Source of the DNA: Candidatus Nitrosocosmicus sp.
GTDB taxonomy: Archaea; Thermoproteota; Nitrososphaeria; Nitrososphaerales; Nitrososphaeraceae
Assembly: GCA_025934495.1 (NCBI GenBank)
Contig: JAICXY010000004.1
Span: 1-64,000 of the forward strand
Direction of reading: 5' to 3'
Length of the DNA stretch: 64,000 bases
A program made the position numbers and the translations under genes. Under the pieces are notes generated by a model, which was given only the letters and a program-made list of their open reading frames with translations, was not told the DNA's origin and searched no databases. Position 1 is the stretch's first letter. Each line of letters starts with the position of its first letter. Of this stretch, positions 1 to 9,600 are shown one piece after another.

Positions 1-90
1 AATTCTTTTATTGTTAGTCCAGTAAATGATTTAAAAAGTAATGGTTTTTTGGACAGTCTATCATACGAAAGCAATGAGAGAACAGGTTGA
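1..90 (-). pseudogene. N-terminal fragment of a DDE_Tnp_4-type transposase (truncated by window edge)
   Basis: Reverse strand reads LSYDRLSKKPLLFKSFTGLTIKEF. The DNA matches, inverted, the sequence around 4072-4125. Confidence 0.5.
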
Positions 91-94
91 TGAA

Positions 95-343
95 TTATGA
101 TTGGACATAAAGCTGTTTACAAATAATTATGCAAGAGATTTCTTCTGTTTGACTAAATGGTAAATGAAAGTATACTTTGGCATATCTAAGTAAAAGAAGA
201 AAGATATCAGGATAACTAAATGGTTCACCCACCTTGTCTTTGTTCATCTCTTTTAGTTCAGTTTCCCAGTTGTTAATGACATCAAACCCTATCAATATTT
301 CACCACGTCTAACTAGAGATTGGTTGTAGTTGGACCATTTCAT
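95..343 (-). pseudogene. IS5-like transposase N-terminal fragment
   Basis: ORF MKWSNYNQSLVRRGEILIGFDVINNWETELKEMNKDKVGEPFSYPD...YFHLPFSQTEE resembles archaeal IS5-type transposase N-termini. Related copies at ~34190-34370 and 42787-43053. Confidence 0.65.
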
Positions 344-809
344 ATGGTTTACTGGTTGACGCTAGCTAAATGTATTTGGAAATGGAGTAATCATGCAACA
401 AAACATTATGGAAAATAAAATAAAGGTAAAACCCCATTGTATTATTTAAACACAACAATGCAAGGAATAGGAAAATTGTTCTCAAACAATATAATACATA
501 TGCGCTCAATACAAAAGGAAAGAAAAAGAACGGGCAAAAGATAGATAGATATAAAACCTATTTTTATCCTTAAAAAAGGGTGTTTGATAAACAGGCATAT
601 TAACAATTTCAAAATATAAAATTAATTAGTATACTCTTTAGAAAAGTAGCATAATATAATGTAAAAATAATATGATTAAATAGAAACAAGAGAGCATAAT
701 TCGATTTAGGATAAGATAAAATAAGATGAAGAGAAACAAAATAACCGGTAACTGATACAGATGGGTTCAATATATCTTTTAAAAAAAATCACATATAAAA
801 GATGGGCAT

Positions 810-1670
810 GTGCCAAAAGATAACAATAGTGAAAAACTTAACATGACCATAACAATACGCAAAGATCCAACATTTACTAATTTACTGCAAAACAACCTTA
901 AATCAAGGTACGAGAAAAGACGAAGAAACGTAGAAGATAATGTTCATGTTTCAGATATATTGCCTTCTACATGTATAAGAAAGCAATACTTTGGTAGAAA
1001 AAACCCCGAACTAGATGAGATCTCTAATGAATCAGTTCAGCATTTCATAAGAGGTGAATCAAGCGAGGCTGCAATCACAAGCCTTGCAGATATGGGAGTA
1101 TCCCAGATGGATCTAGAAATGGATGGCTTGATTGCACATCCTGACATCATGAACCAAGACCAAATTGTAGAACTCAAAGATACATTAAGCAACAAAAGGC
1201 TAGGCATTTACGATCACCAGTTTAAATCTTACGTAAGACAACTTCTATATTATCTAGTCATAACTGGCATAGAGAGAGGCATCATCTCTATAAGATATAA
1301 CAATAGAGAACTGAAATGGATTAAAACAGATTCAGATGGCAATGACTATTTCATCAGACCTAAAAACTCTAGAGCTCCAGAAATAGAAAGTTGGTCGGTA
1401 TTTCTTCCTAAAGATGATATCGCAAGAGAGTTGCTAAAGAATGAAATGATTAGGAGAAAAACTTTATTTCAAAAATCACTTCGAGAAAGCAACGTATCAA
1501 TACTTCCTAGGCTTAAAGAGAATATAAGAAGCAGTAAATGTCCTTGGTGCAAATTCTATGATATCTGTATGAGCAAAGAAAATGATGAAACACAAGAGGC
1601 AAAAGAAATGGTTAATGAAATTGATTTGCTCGATATAAACGGTTTCATAGATTTTAAGCCTTCTCTTTGA
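810..1670 (+). CDS. Cas4-like / RecB-family PD-(D/E)XK nuclease with Fe-S cluster cysteines
   Basis: GTG start. N-terminal Cys (SDILPSTCIRKQYF), GLIAHPD...IVELKDT nuclease-like core, and C-terminal CPWCKFYDIC cluster typical of Cas4-like proteins. Confidence 0.75.
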   Translation: MPKDNNSEKLNMTITIRKDPTFTNLLQNNLKSRYEKRRRNVEDNVHVSDILPSTCIRKQYFGRKNPELDEISNESVQHFIRGESSEAAITSLADMGVSQMDLEMDGLIAHPDIMNQDQIVELKDTLSNKRLGIYDHQFKSYVRQLLYYLVITGIERGIISIRYNNRELKWIKTDSDGNDYFIRPKNSRAPEIESWSVFLPKDDIARELLKNEMIRRKTLFQKSLRESNVSILPRLKENIRSSKCPWCKFYDICMSKENDETQEAKEMVNEIDLLDINGFIDFKPSL

Positions 1671-1884
1671 TTTTTTATAAAAATAAAGTGCAATAATCAA
1701 ACCAACGGTCGCCATAGATCCTATAGATATACAAAGAATATCATCAGTAGCCAACAACATATAAAAAAATAGATCGGTTGATCTTGATTTTTATACTTTT
1801 AAAATAAATTGTTTGAAGTTAATTAGTAAAAGTAATAATAATGACCGCAAAAAATAAAAAAAACACAAGATGGCGAATCATAAT

Positions 1885-2541
1885 GGTCCTGTTAACTTAG
1901 GCGTTTAGCACCTCCTTGTTGTGTATATTTACGAACAGGTTGAGCCGATTTTTAACATGAAATAGATTACATTTCTTATCTTTTCTCTTGCAAGGAAAGT
2001 AGTCATCGGAACATTCTTTGGTTCTATCCTTTATATACTGAATGGTTCTTTCTATCAGACTTTTCTCGAATGAAGAATGAATATGATGCTAGGTACCTCC
2101 ATCTGTGGAAACTGTAGGATGCTTTCCATATGTGCTAACCAATCCCGATAGGAATCTTTCAGCAACAAACATGTTTCTTTCCTTGGATATAGTTAGAGCG
2201 AGAATTTCCCTGTTTTTAGGCTCTATAGTAACCCATAACCAGATGAAATCTGATGAACCAACCTTGATTACTGTCTCGTCAACTATTAACTCTGAAATTC
2301 TCTTTCTTTGTGATGATATCCTTTGAGGATGATATTTCTGAATCCAATTCCAGATTGCAACGTGACTTCTCTTGATAATGTGTAAAAATGACAATGCCTT
2401 AACAACGTTCCTTAATGACAAACCAAGAAAGTACAAATATAGACCATAGCCAATGTACTCTGAAGGCGTTCTGTTTCTTGTACTTGACATACATCAAATA
2501 GAACATATTCAGCTATATCATTTCCTTAAGTTAACAGAGCC
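1885..2541 (-). mobile_element. IS6-like insertion sequence, 657 bp, transposase frameshifted
   Basis: Ends GGTCCTGTTAACTTAG / CTTAAGTTAACAGAGCC, flanked by perfect 8-bp direct repeat ATCATAAT (1877-1884 and 2542-2549). Internal ORF 2089-2490 is IS6-type (IWNWIQKYHPQ...LIVDETVIKVGSSDFIWLWVTIEP...). Confidence 0.9.
2089..2490 (-). pseudogene. IS6-like transposase, N-terminal part (C-terminus out of frame)
   Basis: DDE-type motif VDETVIKVG...WVTIEP...VSTDGGT. The homologous C-terminal peptide (SLIERTIQYIKDRTKE-like) continues in another frame below 2089. Confidence 0.85.
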
Positions 2542-2713
2542 ATCATAATACATAATTATCAGAATATTTTATATTTTAAGAATATTATTTTAGAATAGTT
2601 GTAGCCTAAATACTATATTTTATAATAACCATCCGGTTGGATCATTTTCTCATCTACATAAATTCATATAAATTCATAAAATAGTTATTCGAATCTTCTT
2701 ATCTGTACCTAAA

Positions 2714-3718
2714 TTGATTGATGACTATGAAATGTTAAAAACAAAATATAGAATTTTATCAATAACTCATCAACAAGATGTAGATGGTTTATTTTGTGGA
2801 GCTATTTTAAAAAATGCATTTCCAGATACCCTAGTTTATCTTACAAATTATGGTTACAATAATATGTTAGGGATATCAAAGACGATAGAAAATAATGTAT
2901 TAAGATCTTCAAAAAAGGGCACAGTAATAATAAGCGACTTATCCATTGATAATTTGGACGAAGTTAAACCAATAGAAAATGCAGCAATTAAAGCAAAAGA
3001 ATCCGGTTGGAAATTTATTTGGATTGATCACCATTTTTGGAGTGAAAACATGAAGGAGAAGGTAAAAACTTTTGCAACATTAATATTGTCAAAAGATGAC
3101 GAACAAAAATGCGCTGCAGAAATAATTTGTGAAACTTTAAAAATAAAAAGAACAGCGTGCCAAAGAATGACAAAATTTGCTCATGCATCTGATTTTAGAA
3201 CAGATCAAATAAATAAATTTCCACCATTACCCGAATTAATTAGATATTTTCTAACCCTGCCGGATGCTTATAAAAAATTACAAATAATAGTTAATAAAGC
3301 ATCTAAAGGTATATTTTGGGATGAAGATTTTCAAGAAGTTTATGAACACAATTATCTCCCATTGAAAGAATCGGCTATGCAAAAAGCAATTGGATCTTGC
3401 ACAATTCATAATATTAATAATTATAAAGTAGCCGTTGTCGAATCTTCACAGATACTATCCAAAAGCATTATTGCAGAAAAAATATTTGAATTACAAAAAG
3501 ACGTTCATTTGGCAGTTTTGTTTGCACCGGACGGAAAATTGAGTATTAGAAGAAAGCTCGGCTCGGATATAAGATGCGATCTTATTGCCCAAAGGTTACA
3601 CGGTGGAGGACATAGTTATGCTGCAGCTGGGATAATAAAATCAAGAACACAAAACGAAGGAGATACAAAAATAGGCACAGAAGACATAATACCAGAATTA
3701 CAAAAAGCTTTGATATAA
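2714..3718 (+). CDS. DHH/DHHA1-family phosphoesterase
   Basis: SITHQQDVDGLFCGAIL, WIDHHFW and C-terminal GGGHSYAAAG motifs. Confidence 0.85.
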   Translation: MIDDYEMLKTKYRILSITHQQDVDGLFCGAILKNAFPDTLVYLTNYGYNNMLGISKTIENNVLRSSKKGTVIISDLSIDNLDEVKPIENAAIKAKESGWKFIWIDHHFWSENMKEKVKTFATLILSKDDEQKCAAEIICETLKIKRTACQRMTKFAHASDFRTDQINKFPPLPELIRYFLTLPDAYKKLQIIVNKASKGIFWDEDFQEVYEHNYLPLKESAMQKAIGSCTIHNINNYKVAVVESSQILSKSIIAEKIFELQKDVHLAVLFAPDGKLSIRRKLGSDIRCDLIAQRLHGGGHSYAAAGIIKSRTQNEGDTKIGTEDIIPELQKALI

Positions 3719-4071
3719 ACTATATTTAGTAACGTTGATTAATTTCTATTTTCAATCAATTTATTCATTTTGACCATTACTCATACATACATTTTCAGGT
3801 AACATAGTTCATATATACCAAATAATAGTAATCCTATTCAAAAAATATAATCAGACTCCATCTATAATTTCTATGACCCATCTATTCTTCATATGTCTCA
3901 AGTCTATTTTTAATGCTACTCTTTTTTTAGTCGTTAGATAGATATAGAATAAAGACAATAGAAAATGCGTATTATTTAAAATATATCATAACCATCCCTC
4001 ATTCAATAGATCTTTGCATAATTAGAATAAAGAGCTATGTTATCAGTAATTCGTCAATGTCTTACCCTTTC

Positions 4072-4480
4072 ATTGCTTTCGTATGATAGATTGTCCAAAA
4101 AACCATTCCATTTTCAGATTTAAAGGTAAGTTATTTCAGAACAAAAAGATTCAATCTTAATAAGAGAAACTATTTGTTAAGGGAAGTCCGATAGCATGTG
4201 CTAATTGGCATATCTTCCAAGTTCCTTGGTTTTCATAAATTCCGCAGAACAACAGCTACCAAGACCTGTTGATGATAATAAAAGAAAGATGTATTATTCA
4301 GGCAAAAAGAAATACATGCTGTCAAGAATCAGTTTATGGTCAACAAAGATGTCTATATCCTTCATAAACCCACTATAAGAAAGGACGAAGACACGATCAC
4401 ATATTCAGTATAAAAGAAGAAACATCCTGCTACTTCTAAATAGATTGTTAATGTATTTGGCATTGGGTATTTGGGCATAG
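4072..4480 (+). pseudogene. Decayed DDE_Tnp_4-type transposase
   Basis: Frameshifted peptides resembling (L)xxFRMIDCPKNHSIFRFK, DDNKRKMYYSGKKKYM and THYKKGRRHD. First ~50 bp match inverted sequence at 30-85. Confidence 0.6.
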
Positions 4481-5034
4481 AAAAGATTTCCCAGAACAAT
4501 TGTCATCCATACCTAATAGAAAGAAAAGAAATCAAGAACTATCACGAGAAGAAATAGAGTATAGCACTAGTTATTCTACAAAAGGATAGTTATAGGGCAT
4601 ACCATCTGTAGAATGAAAAAGTATAGGATAATGAGTGATGTAGTTAGAACAAATTGAGATAGTATGATAAGGTATTGGATATTGTTGCAGGCCTTGTAAA
4701 CTGTAGAATTACGATCGCGTATTTATAGAAACTAAATAAGTATCATACTTGAAAGAATAAATTGTTTCTAATTATGCGCGATCTAGTAAATTGAATATCA
4801 CATTTTAGGTACGGTATAAACAGATAATTCGTATTGCCATAAAGACAAATCTGTAAATAGGCAAATTATTTCAGATGGTCAATTGTTTTACTGGATCTTG
4901 TATTAGTTAACAATTTGTAAAAACTTTTAGTAAGATTATCACTGAAAGTTAATAATCAAAAGTTTTGGTTATTATGTTTTCTATTTTAATTTATATATTT
5001 ATATATATTATTAAAGTAAAAAGTGATATATATC

Positions 5035-6477
5035 ATGGCAACACCTTCTGCTGCTGCTGCTGCTACACCTTCTTCTTCCAAATATCCTCCAGGGCCTCGC
5101 TCAATTTTGCCTAACAAGATATTGCGAGACTTTATACGAGATCCAATCAAAACCTTGATGTATATTGCGTATACCTATGGTGATATTGCTCATTTTTATT
5201 TTGGAAGACAGCATGTTTATTTGATTAACAATCCACAATATATAGAGGACATATTAATCAGAAACTACAAGAATTTTAAAAAAAGTAGAGGCCTACAAGT
5301 TTCAAAGCGTCTATTGGGGGAAGGTCTTGTAACCAGCGAAGGAGAATATCATGATCGTCAAAGAAAAATAATACAACCAGCATTTCATCCAAATCTTGTA
5401 AAAAAATATGGAGAAATTATGACTACTTATGCTGAAAATATGTGCCAGCAATGGAATGATGGAACTACTTTAGATATTCATAAGGAGATGATAAAGGTAA
5501 CATCATCCATTATTAGTAAGGCAGTACTAGGTTCAGATATAAAATCTGAAGAGGGAGACCAGGCCGGGGATGCGCTTTTGACTTGTGCAGAATATTTTAA
5601 CCATCTTCTAACGCCATTTGGCGGATTAATTGGGAAAATACCATTACTGCGTATCAATAAAGACTTTCAAGTTGCAAAAAAGAAATTGGATTCTATAGTT
5701 TACGACATGATTAAAGAACACCGTGATAATGAGCACAAAGTAGTTTCACCACAGCAAATGGACTTGTTATATACATTATTGCATGCGCAAGATGAAGAAG
5801 CTGGAATTGAGCGAATGAGTGATTCACAATTAAGAGATGAGGTGATGACGATTTTTCTTGCAGGCCATGAAACAACAGCCAATGCACTAACATGGACATT
5901 TTATCTATTATCACAAAATCCAGCTGTAGAGGCCAAACTATATGAGGAGATCTATTCTGTTCTTGGCAATAATAACGATAATAACAATTACAGGAACAAC
6001 AATACTGAAAAAAGAGTTCCAACCATTAAAGATGTGCCAAAATTAGAATACACCGAAAAGGTCTTTAGAGAATCAATGCGACTTTATCCTCCGGCATGGA
6101 CTCTGGGTCGCCAAGTTATAAATGACTACAAAGTTGGCAAATACATTATACCATCAGGCTCAATTGTATTAATGAGCCAATACGTAATGCACCGAAATCC
6201 GATTTATTTTTCCGACCCAGAACTTTTTAATCCAGATAGATGGACAAAAGAGATAAAATCGCATATTCCTCGATTCAGCTATTTTCCATTTGGAGGCGGT
6301 ATCAGAGGATGTGTAGGTGAACCATTTGCATGGATGGAAGGAATACTATTAATTGCAACTTTCTGTAAGCAGTGGAAGATGCATCATGAAATAAATCACA
6401 AGGTGGAGTTAAAGCCGCTTATTACATTACGTCCCAAATACGGAATGCAAATGAAACTTGAACGTAGAAGAGAATAA
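5035..6477 (+). CDS. Cytochrome P450
   Basis: I-helix FLAGHETTANAL, ExxR in KVFRESMRLYPP, heme loop FPFGGGIRGCVG. ATG at 5035 preferred over GTG 5023. Confidence 0.95.
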   Translation: MATPSAAAAATPSSSKYPPGPRSILPNKILRDFIRDPIKTLMYIAYTYGDIAHFYFGRQHVYLINNPQYIEDILIRNYKNFKKSRGLQVSKRLLGEGLVTSEGEYHDRQRKIIQPAFHPNLVKKYGEIMTTYAENMCQQWNDGTTLDIHKEMIKVTSSIISKAVLGSDIKSEEGDQAGDALLTCAEYFNHLLTPFGGLIGKIPLLRINKDFQVAKKKLDSIVYDMIKEHRDNEHKVVSPQQMDLLYTLLHAQDEEAGIERMSDSQLRDEVMTIFLAGHETTANALTWTFYLLSQNPAVEAKLYEEIYSVLGNNNDNNNYRNNNTEKRVPTIKDVPKLEYTEKVFRESMRLYPPAWTLGRQVINDYKVGKYIIPSGSIVLMSQYVMHRNPIYFSDPELFNPDRWTKEIKSHIPRFSYFPFGGGIRGCVGEPFAWMEGILLIATFCKQWKMHHEINHKVELKPLITLRPKYGMQMKLERRRE

Positions 6478-6673
6478 AAAATATATCGCATTGGCCAAAA
6501 TTATGCCCATGTATTAGAGTTTTCAATATGCCAATTACCAAAGTAATCAGGTATTCACATATCTGATAAAAGATATATAATTTACTTGAATTTTAAAATA
6601 TTGATATAAACAAAATACTCTCAATTCATTCTTCCATTTAATCCTTCTTTGCACCATATTGCATATTGAAAAA

Positions 6674-9091
6674 TCATATTGTTTTCTTGACTATCAAATG
6701 AAGCGTCCCATTCCTTCTATAAATATCTCCAATAATATCAAACACATTTCCTTTTTTTAGCAGTTTTCGAGGTCCTGAATAATCAAAATAATTCAAAGAC
6801 GCAAACCATTTTTCATTTACAATTACAACGGCTTTTCCAAATAATATTTTTTCTATAAAAATAGAATATTTTTTTCCAGGAATAAACTTACTAGAATCCA
6901 CCAAGGAAATAGTTTTTTTATTTATCCAAATGATTCTTTTTAATTTTTCCAAATTTTTTATTGCCTTATCTATTGCAGTAGGTTCAAATTTTATTATTTC
7001 CTTTAAATAAGATATTTCTAAACCATTTTGTCCAGATTTTGCTAGTAATTCATGAATTTGTCTTTGTATTTTTTCAATCATCTTTCGATCATCCAAAGCC
7101 AAAGATACATCATACAAATGTTCTAGATCATGTACAGAATAAGGCAAATTATCGCCATCAATATTTTTATTTTTATAAGATAATTTTTTTACAAAGTATT
7201 TTATCTTTTTACTTGAATTAGATGCTATTGAATCTATAATTGGATTAAAGTTTTCTTTATTGTCCTCAACATAGTCATTGTTATTGAAATTCCCTTTATC
7301 ACAACTCCACACATTACTATCATTTATATTAAAAATATCTATTTCAGATAAATCCATTCTATCTGGATTGCCAAAGGATCTTTTATCATAATGGTTTAAA
7401 ATAAAATTAATATCTTTTAAAACTTGCTTCATTTTAATAATTTTTCTTTGAGCAATTTCCAAATATTTTGAGTCTATGGAATTATTGGTAACTAAAACAA
7501 CAACTTTCCCATCCGAAAACCGACCAGTTCTTCCTTTTCTTTGAATGAATCTAATTTCACTGGGAACAGGCTCATAGAATACAACTAGATCCACATTTGG
7601 GATATCCAGTCCTTCTTCTGCAACAGATGTGGCAACTAAAACTGGAAAGAGTCCATTTTTAAAATCCGCTAGAATTGATAACTGTTTATCCTGGTTGAGA
7701 CCTCTCTGATCTTTTTTATTTGACTGACCATAGAAACCTTTACTTTGAATATTATGATCATTTAAAAGATTAGTAATCTCTTCCAGAGTATCTCGATATT
7801 GGGAAAAAATCAGAATCTTTTTTTCATTTGAAAAATTATTCAAATTTGAATTACTATTCTTATTTGATATTTTAATTCCCTCTTCTCGTTTAATATTTGT
7901 ATAATCAATATCAGTATAATTAGCAGCTGCATTTGTATTAGAAACATTTTCTTCTCCATTATTTGAACAAAGGAAATCTTTAACGATTAATAATACATCT
8001 AAAAGCTTGGGATGAGATAATAATATATTGTCGTTTTTTAACATTTCAATAACTTTTCGAATACGCGGATCAGAAAGTAATTCCTGATATGTTCTGGTTG
8101 GAACATCCTTATCATTACCACTATCTTCAAATTTATTGAAAAATTTTTTTAATGAGAAGATTCCCTGAGATTCAACTAAATCACGACAGTATAACAATAT
8201 CATTGACATGGATTGATATTTTAAGGCAGCATACAAATAGAAATTTTTATTACCCGAGTTGGTTATTGCAGATTTAAGGCGATCTGATAAATTTAAAAGA
8301 TCTTTTCTATAAATGTTTTCTATTTTTTTCTTTTTTATAAAATTATTATCAATCAACCATTTTATCTTATCATCTATCAATGACTGGAGAATAGCGGATA
8401 TCTCTTTATGTTTGTCATCTAAATTAACATACCTATGCTTTATGTCGATATTATAAACATAGGGCAAAACATCTGCGTCATCTTCAGATTTTACAATAAT
8501 TTGTTCAATATGGAGATTAGAACATATTTCTTGAATTTTTTCTTTATTAGATCCAGGACTTGCAGAAAGTGCCAGAAACATTGGAATGTTACTGAAATCA
8601 TCATTGTTGTAAAATTTTTTTGATATAGTTGTATAACTATAATTCTTAACAGCTCGATGAGATTCATCAAAAACTACCAAATAAAATTCATCTTTTTTCA
8701 AAAGATTGTTATCAAGATCATTTCTTACAAGTTCAGGTGTGGCAAAATATATTCTAATGGATCGGGATTTCCAAATTGTTTTACGAATATCAGGCGATAT
8801 TTTTCCAGTTAAAGCAAAACATACATTCCCAAGTTTAGTAAAGCGTTTAAATAAATCAAGGTGTTGATGCACCAAAGGACGAGATGGAGCAAGAATTAAT
8901 ATTTTTGATTTTTTCCAATTAAATAAAATATCGATGCAAATTAATAATGTAATAATAGTTTTACCTAAAGATGTTGGAACAACAATTAAAGAGTTTTTAT
9001 ATAATGTTTTTTGCAATACCGTATTTTGATATTGTCTAAATAAAATAGAGTGTTCCTTCAGTAGAGGATGGATAAAATATTTTTGATCCAA
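6674..9091 (-). CDS. Hef/FANCM-like SF2 DNA helicase (ERCC4-like helicase)
   Basis: VVPTSLGKT (Walker A), VFDESHRA (DEAH-type), ATSVAEEGLDIPNVDLVVFYEPVPSEIRFIQRKGRTGR (motifs V/VI). Confidence 0.9.
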   Translation of the reverse strand: MDQKYFIHPLLKEHSILFRQYQNTVLQKTLYKNSLIVVPTSLGKTIITLLICIDILFNWKKSKILILAPSRPLVHQHLDLFKRFTKLGNVCFALTGKISPDIRKTIWKSRSIRIYFATPELVRNDLDNNLLKKDEFYLVVFDESHRAVKNYSYTTISKKFYNNDDFSNIPMFLALSASPGSNKEKIQEICSNLHIEQIIVKSEDDADVLPYVYNIDIKHRYVNLDDKHKEISAILQSLIDDKIKWLIDNNFIKKKKIENIYRKDLLNLSDRLKSAITNSGNKNFYLYAALKYQSMSMILLYCRDLVESQGIFSLKKFFNKFEDSGNDKDVPTRTYQELLSDPRIRKVIEMLKNDNILLSHPKLLDVLLIVKDFLCSNNGEENVSNTNAAANYTDIDYTNIKREEGIKISNKNSNSNLNNFSNEKKILIFSQYRDTLEEITNLLNDHNIQSKGFYGQSNKKDQRGLNQDKQLSILADFKNGLFPVLVATSVAEEGLDIPNVDLVVFYEPVPSEIRFIQRKGRTGRFSDGKVVVLVTNNSIDSKYLEIAQRKIIKMKQVLKDINFILNHYDKRSFGNPDRMDLSEIDIFNINDSNVWSCDKGNFNNNDYVEDNKENFNPIIDSIASNSSKKIKYFVKKLSYKNKNIDGDNLPYSVHDLEHLYDVSLALDDRKMIEKIQRQIHELLAKSGQNGLEISYLKEIIKFEPTAIDKAIKNLEKLKRIIWINKKTISLVDSSKFIPGKKYSIFIEKILFGKAVVIVNEKWFASLNYFDYSGPRKLLKKGNVFDIIGDIYRRNGTLHLIVKKTI

Positions 9092-9138
9092 ATTTTTATT
9101 TGTAAATATAGTCTAAATTTTTAAAATATATTTTATTT

Positions 9139-9468
9139 TTATATTTCAAATACGTCATTAGATTCGTTTTTAATAAATGGTTTTCTCTCAGGATTAATCT
9201 CGTCTATCGATTTAGCAAGTTGTAAAACTTTTGAATTACCAATCAATTCAAGAATTGAATTAAGCTCGTCAGAGGATTTAATAACAATACCTCTTTTTTT
9301 TGATGGGGATCCATTTGCATTTAATGGATTGATTTCTATAGCAAGTGAGGCAGGTCTCCCACGATATTCAGGTAGTTTAAATAAGAAAATACCAGATATA
9401 TTAGTAGGTTTACGTTCCCAATCTTTACCTTCTTCTAAAAATTGACCTAATCTTTCTCCACTTGACAT
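9139..9468 (-). CDS. Conserved hypothetical protein
   Basis: 109-aa ORF in a compact position between repair genes. Confidence 0.55.
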   Translation of the reverse strand: MSSGERLGQFLEEGKDWERKPTNISGIFLFKLPEYRGRPASLAIEINPLNANGSPSKKRGIVIKSSDELNSILELIGNSKVLQLAKSIDEINPERKPFIKNESNDVFEI

Positions 9469-9600
9469 TATCTATTCATTAATTATTCAATAAATCACCT
9501 TATAATTTTATCTATAATAGTATAACCCATACAAAATAAAAAACAATAAAAATATATTTAAATTAAATATATCTATATTTATATATATACAGATAATAAA

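Noticed and set aside
810-1670. Cas4-like gene as evidence for a CRISPR-Cas locus
   Set aside because: No repeat-spacer array or other cas gene found anywhere in the 64 kb.
1497-1760. 87-aa minus-strand ORF with a TM-like segment (SIGSMATVGLIIALYFYKK)
   Set aside because: Mostly overlaps the Cas4-like gene 3' end. The ~40-aa N-terminal part could be a real small membrane protein, but I cannot support it.
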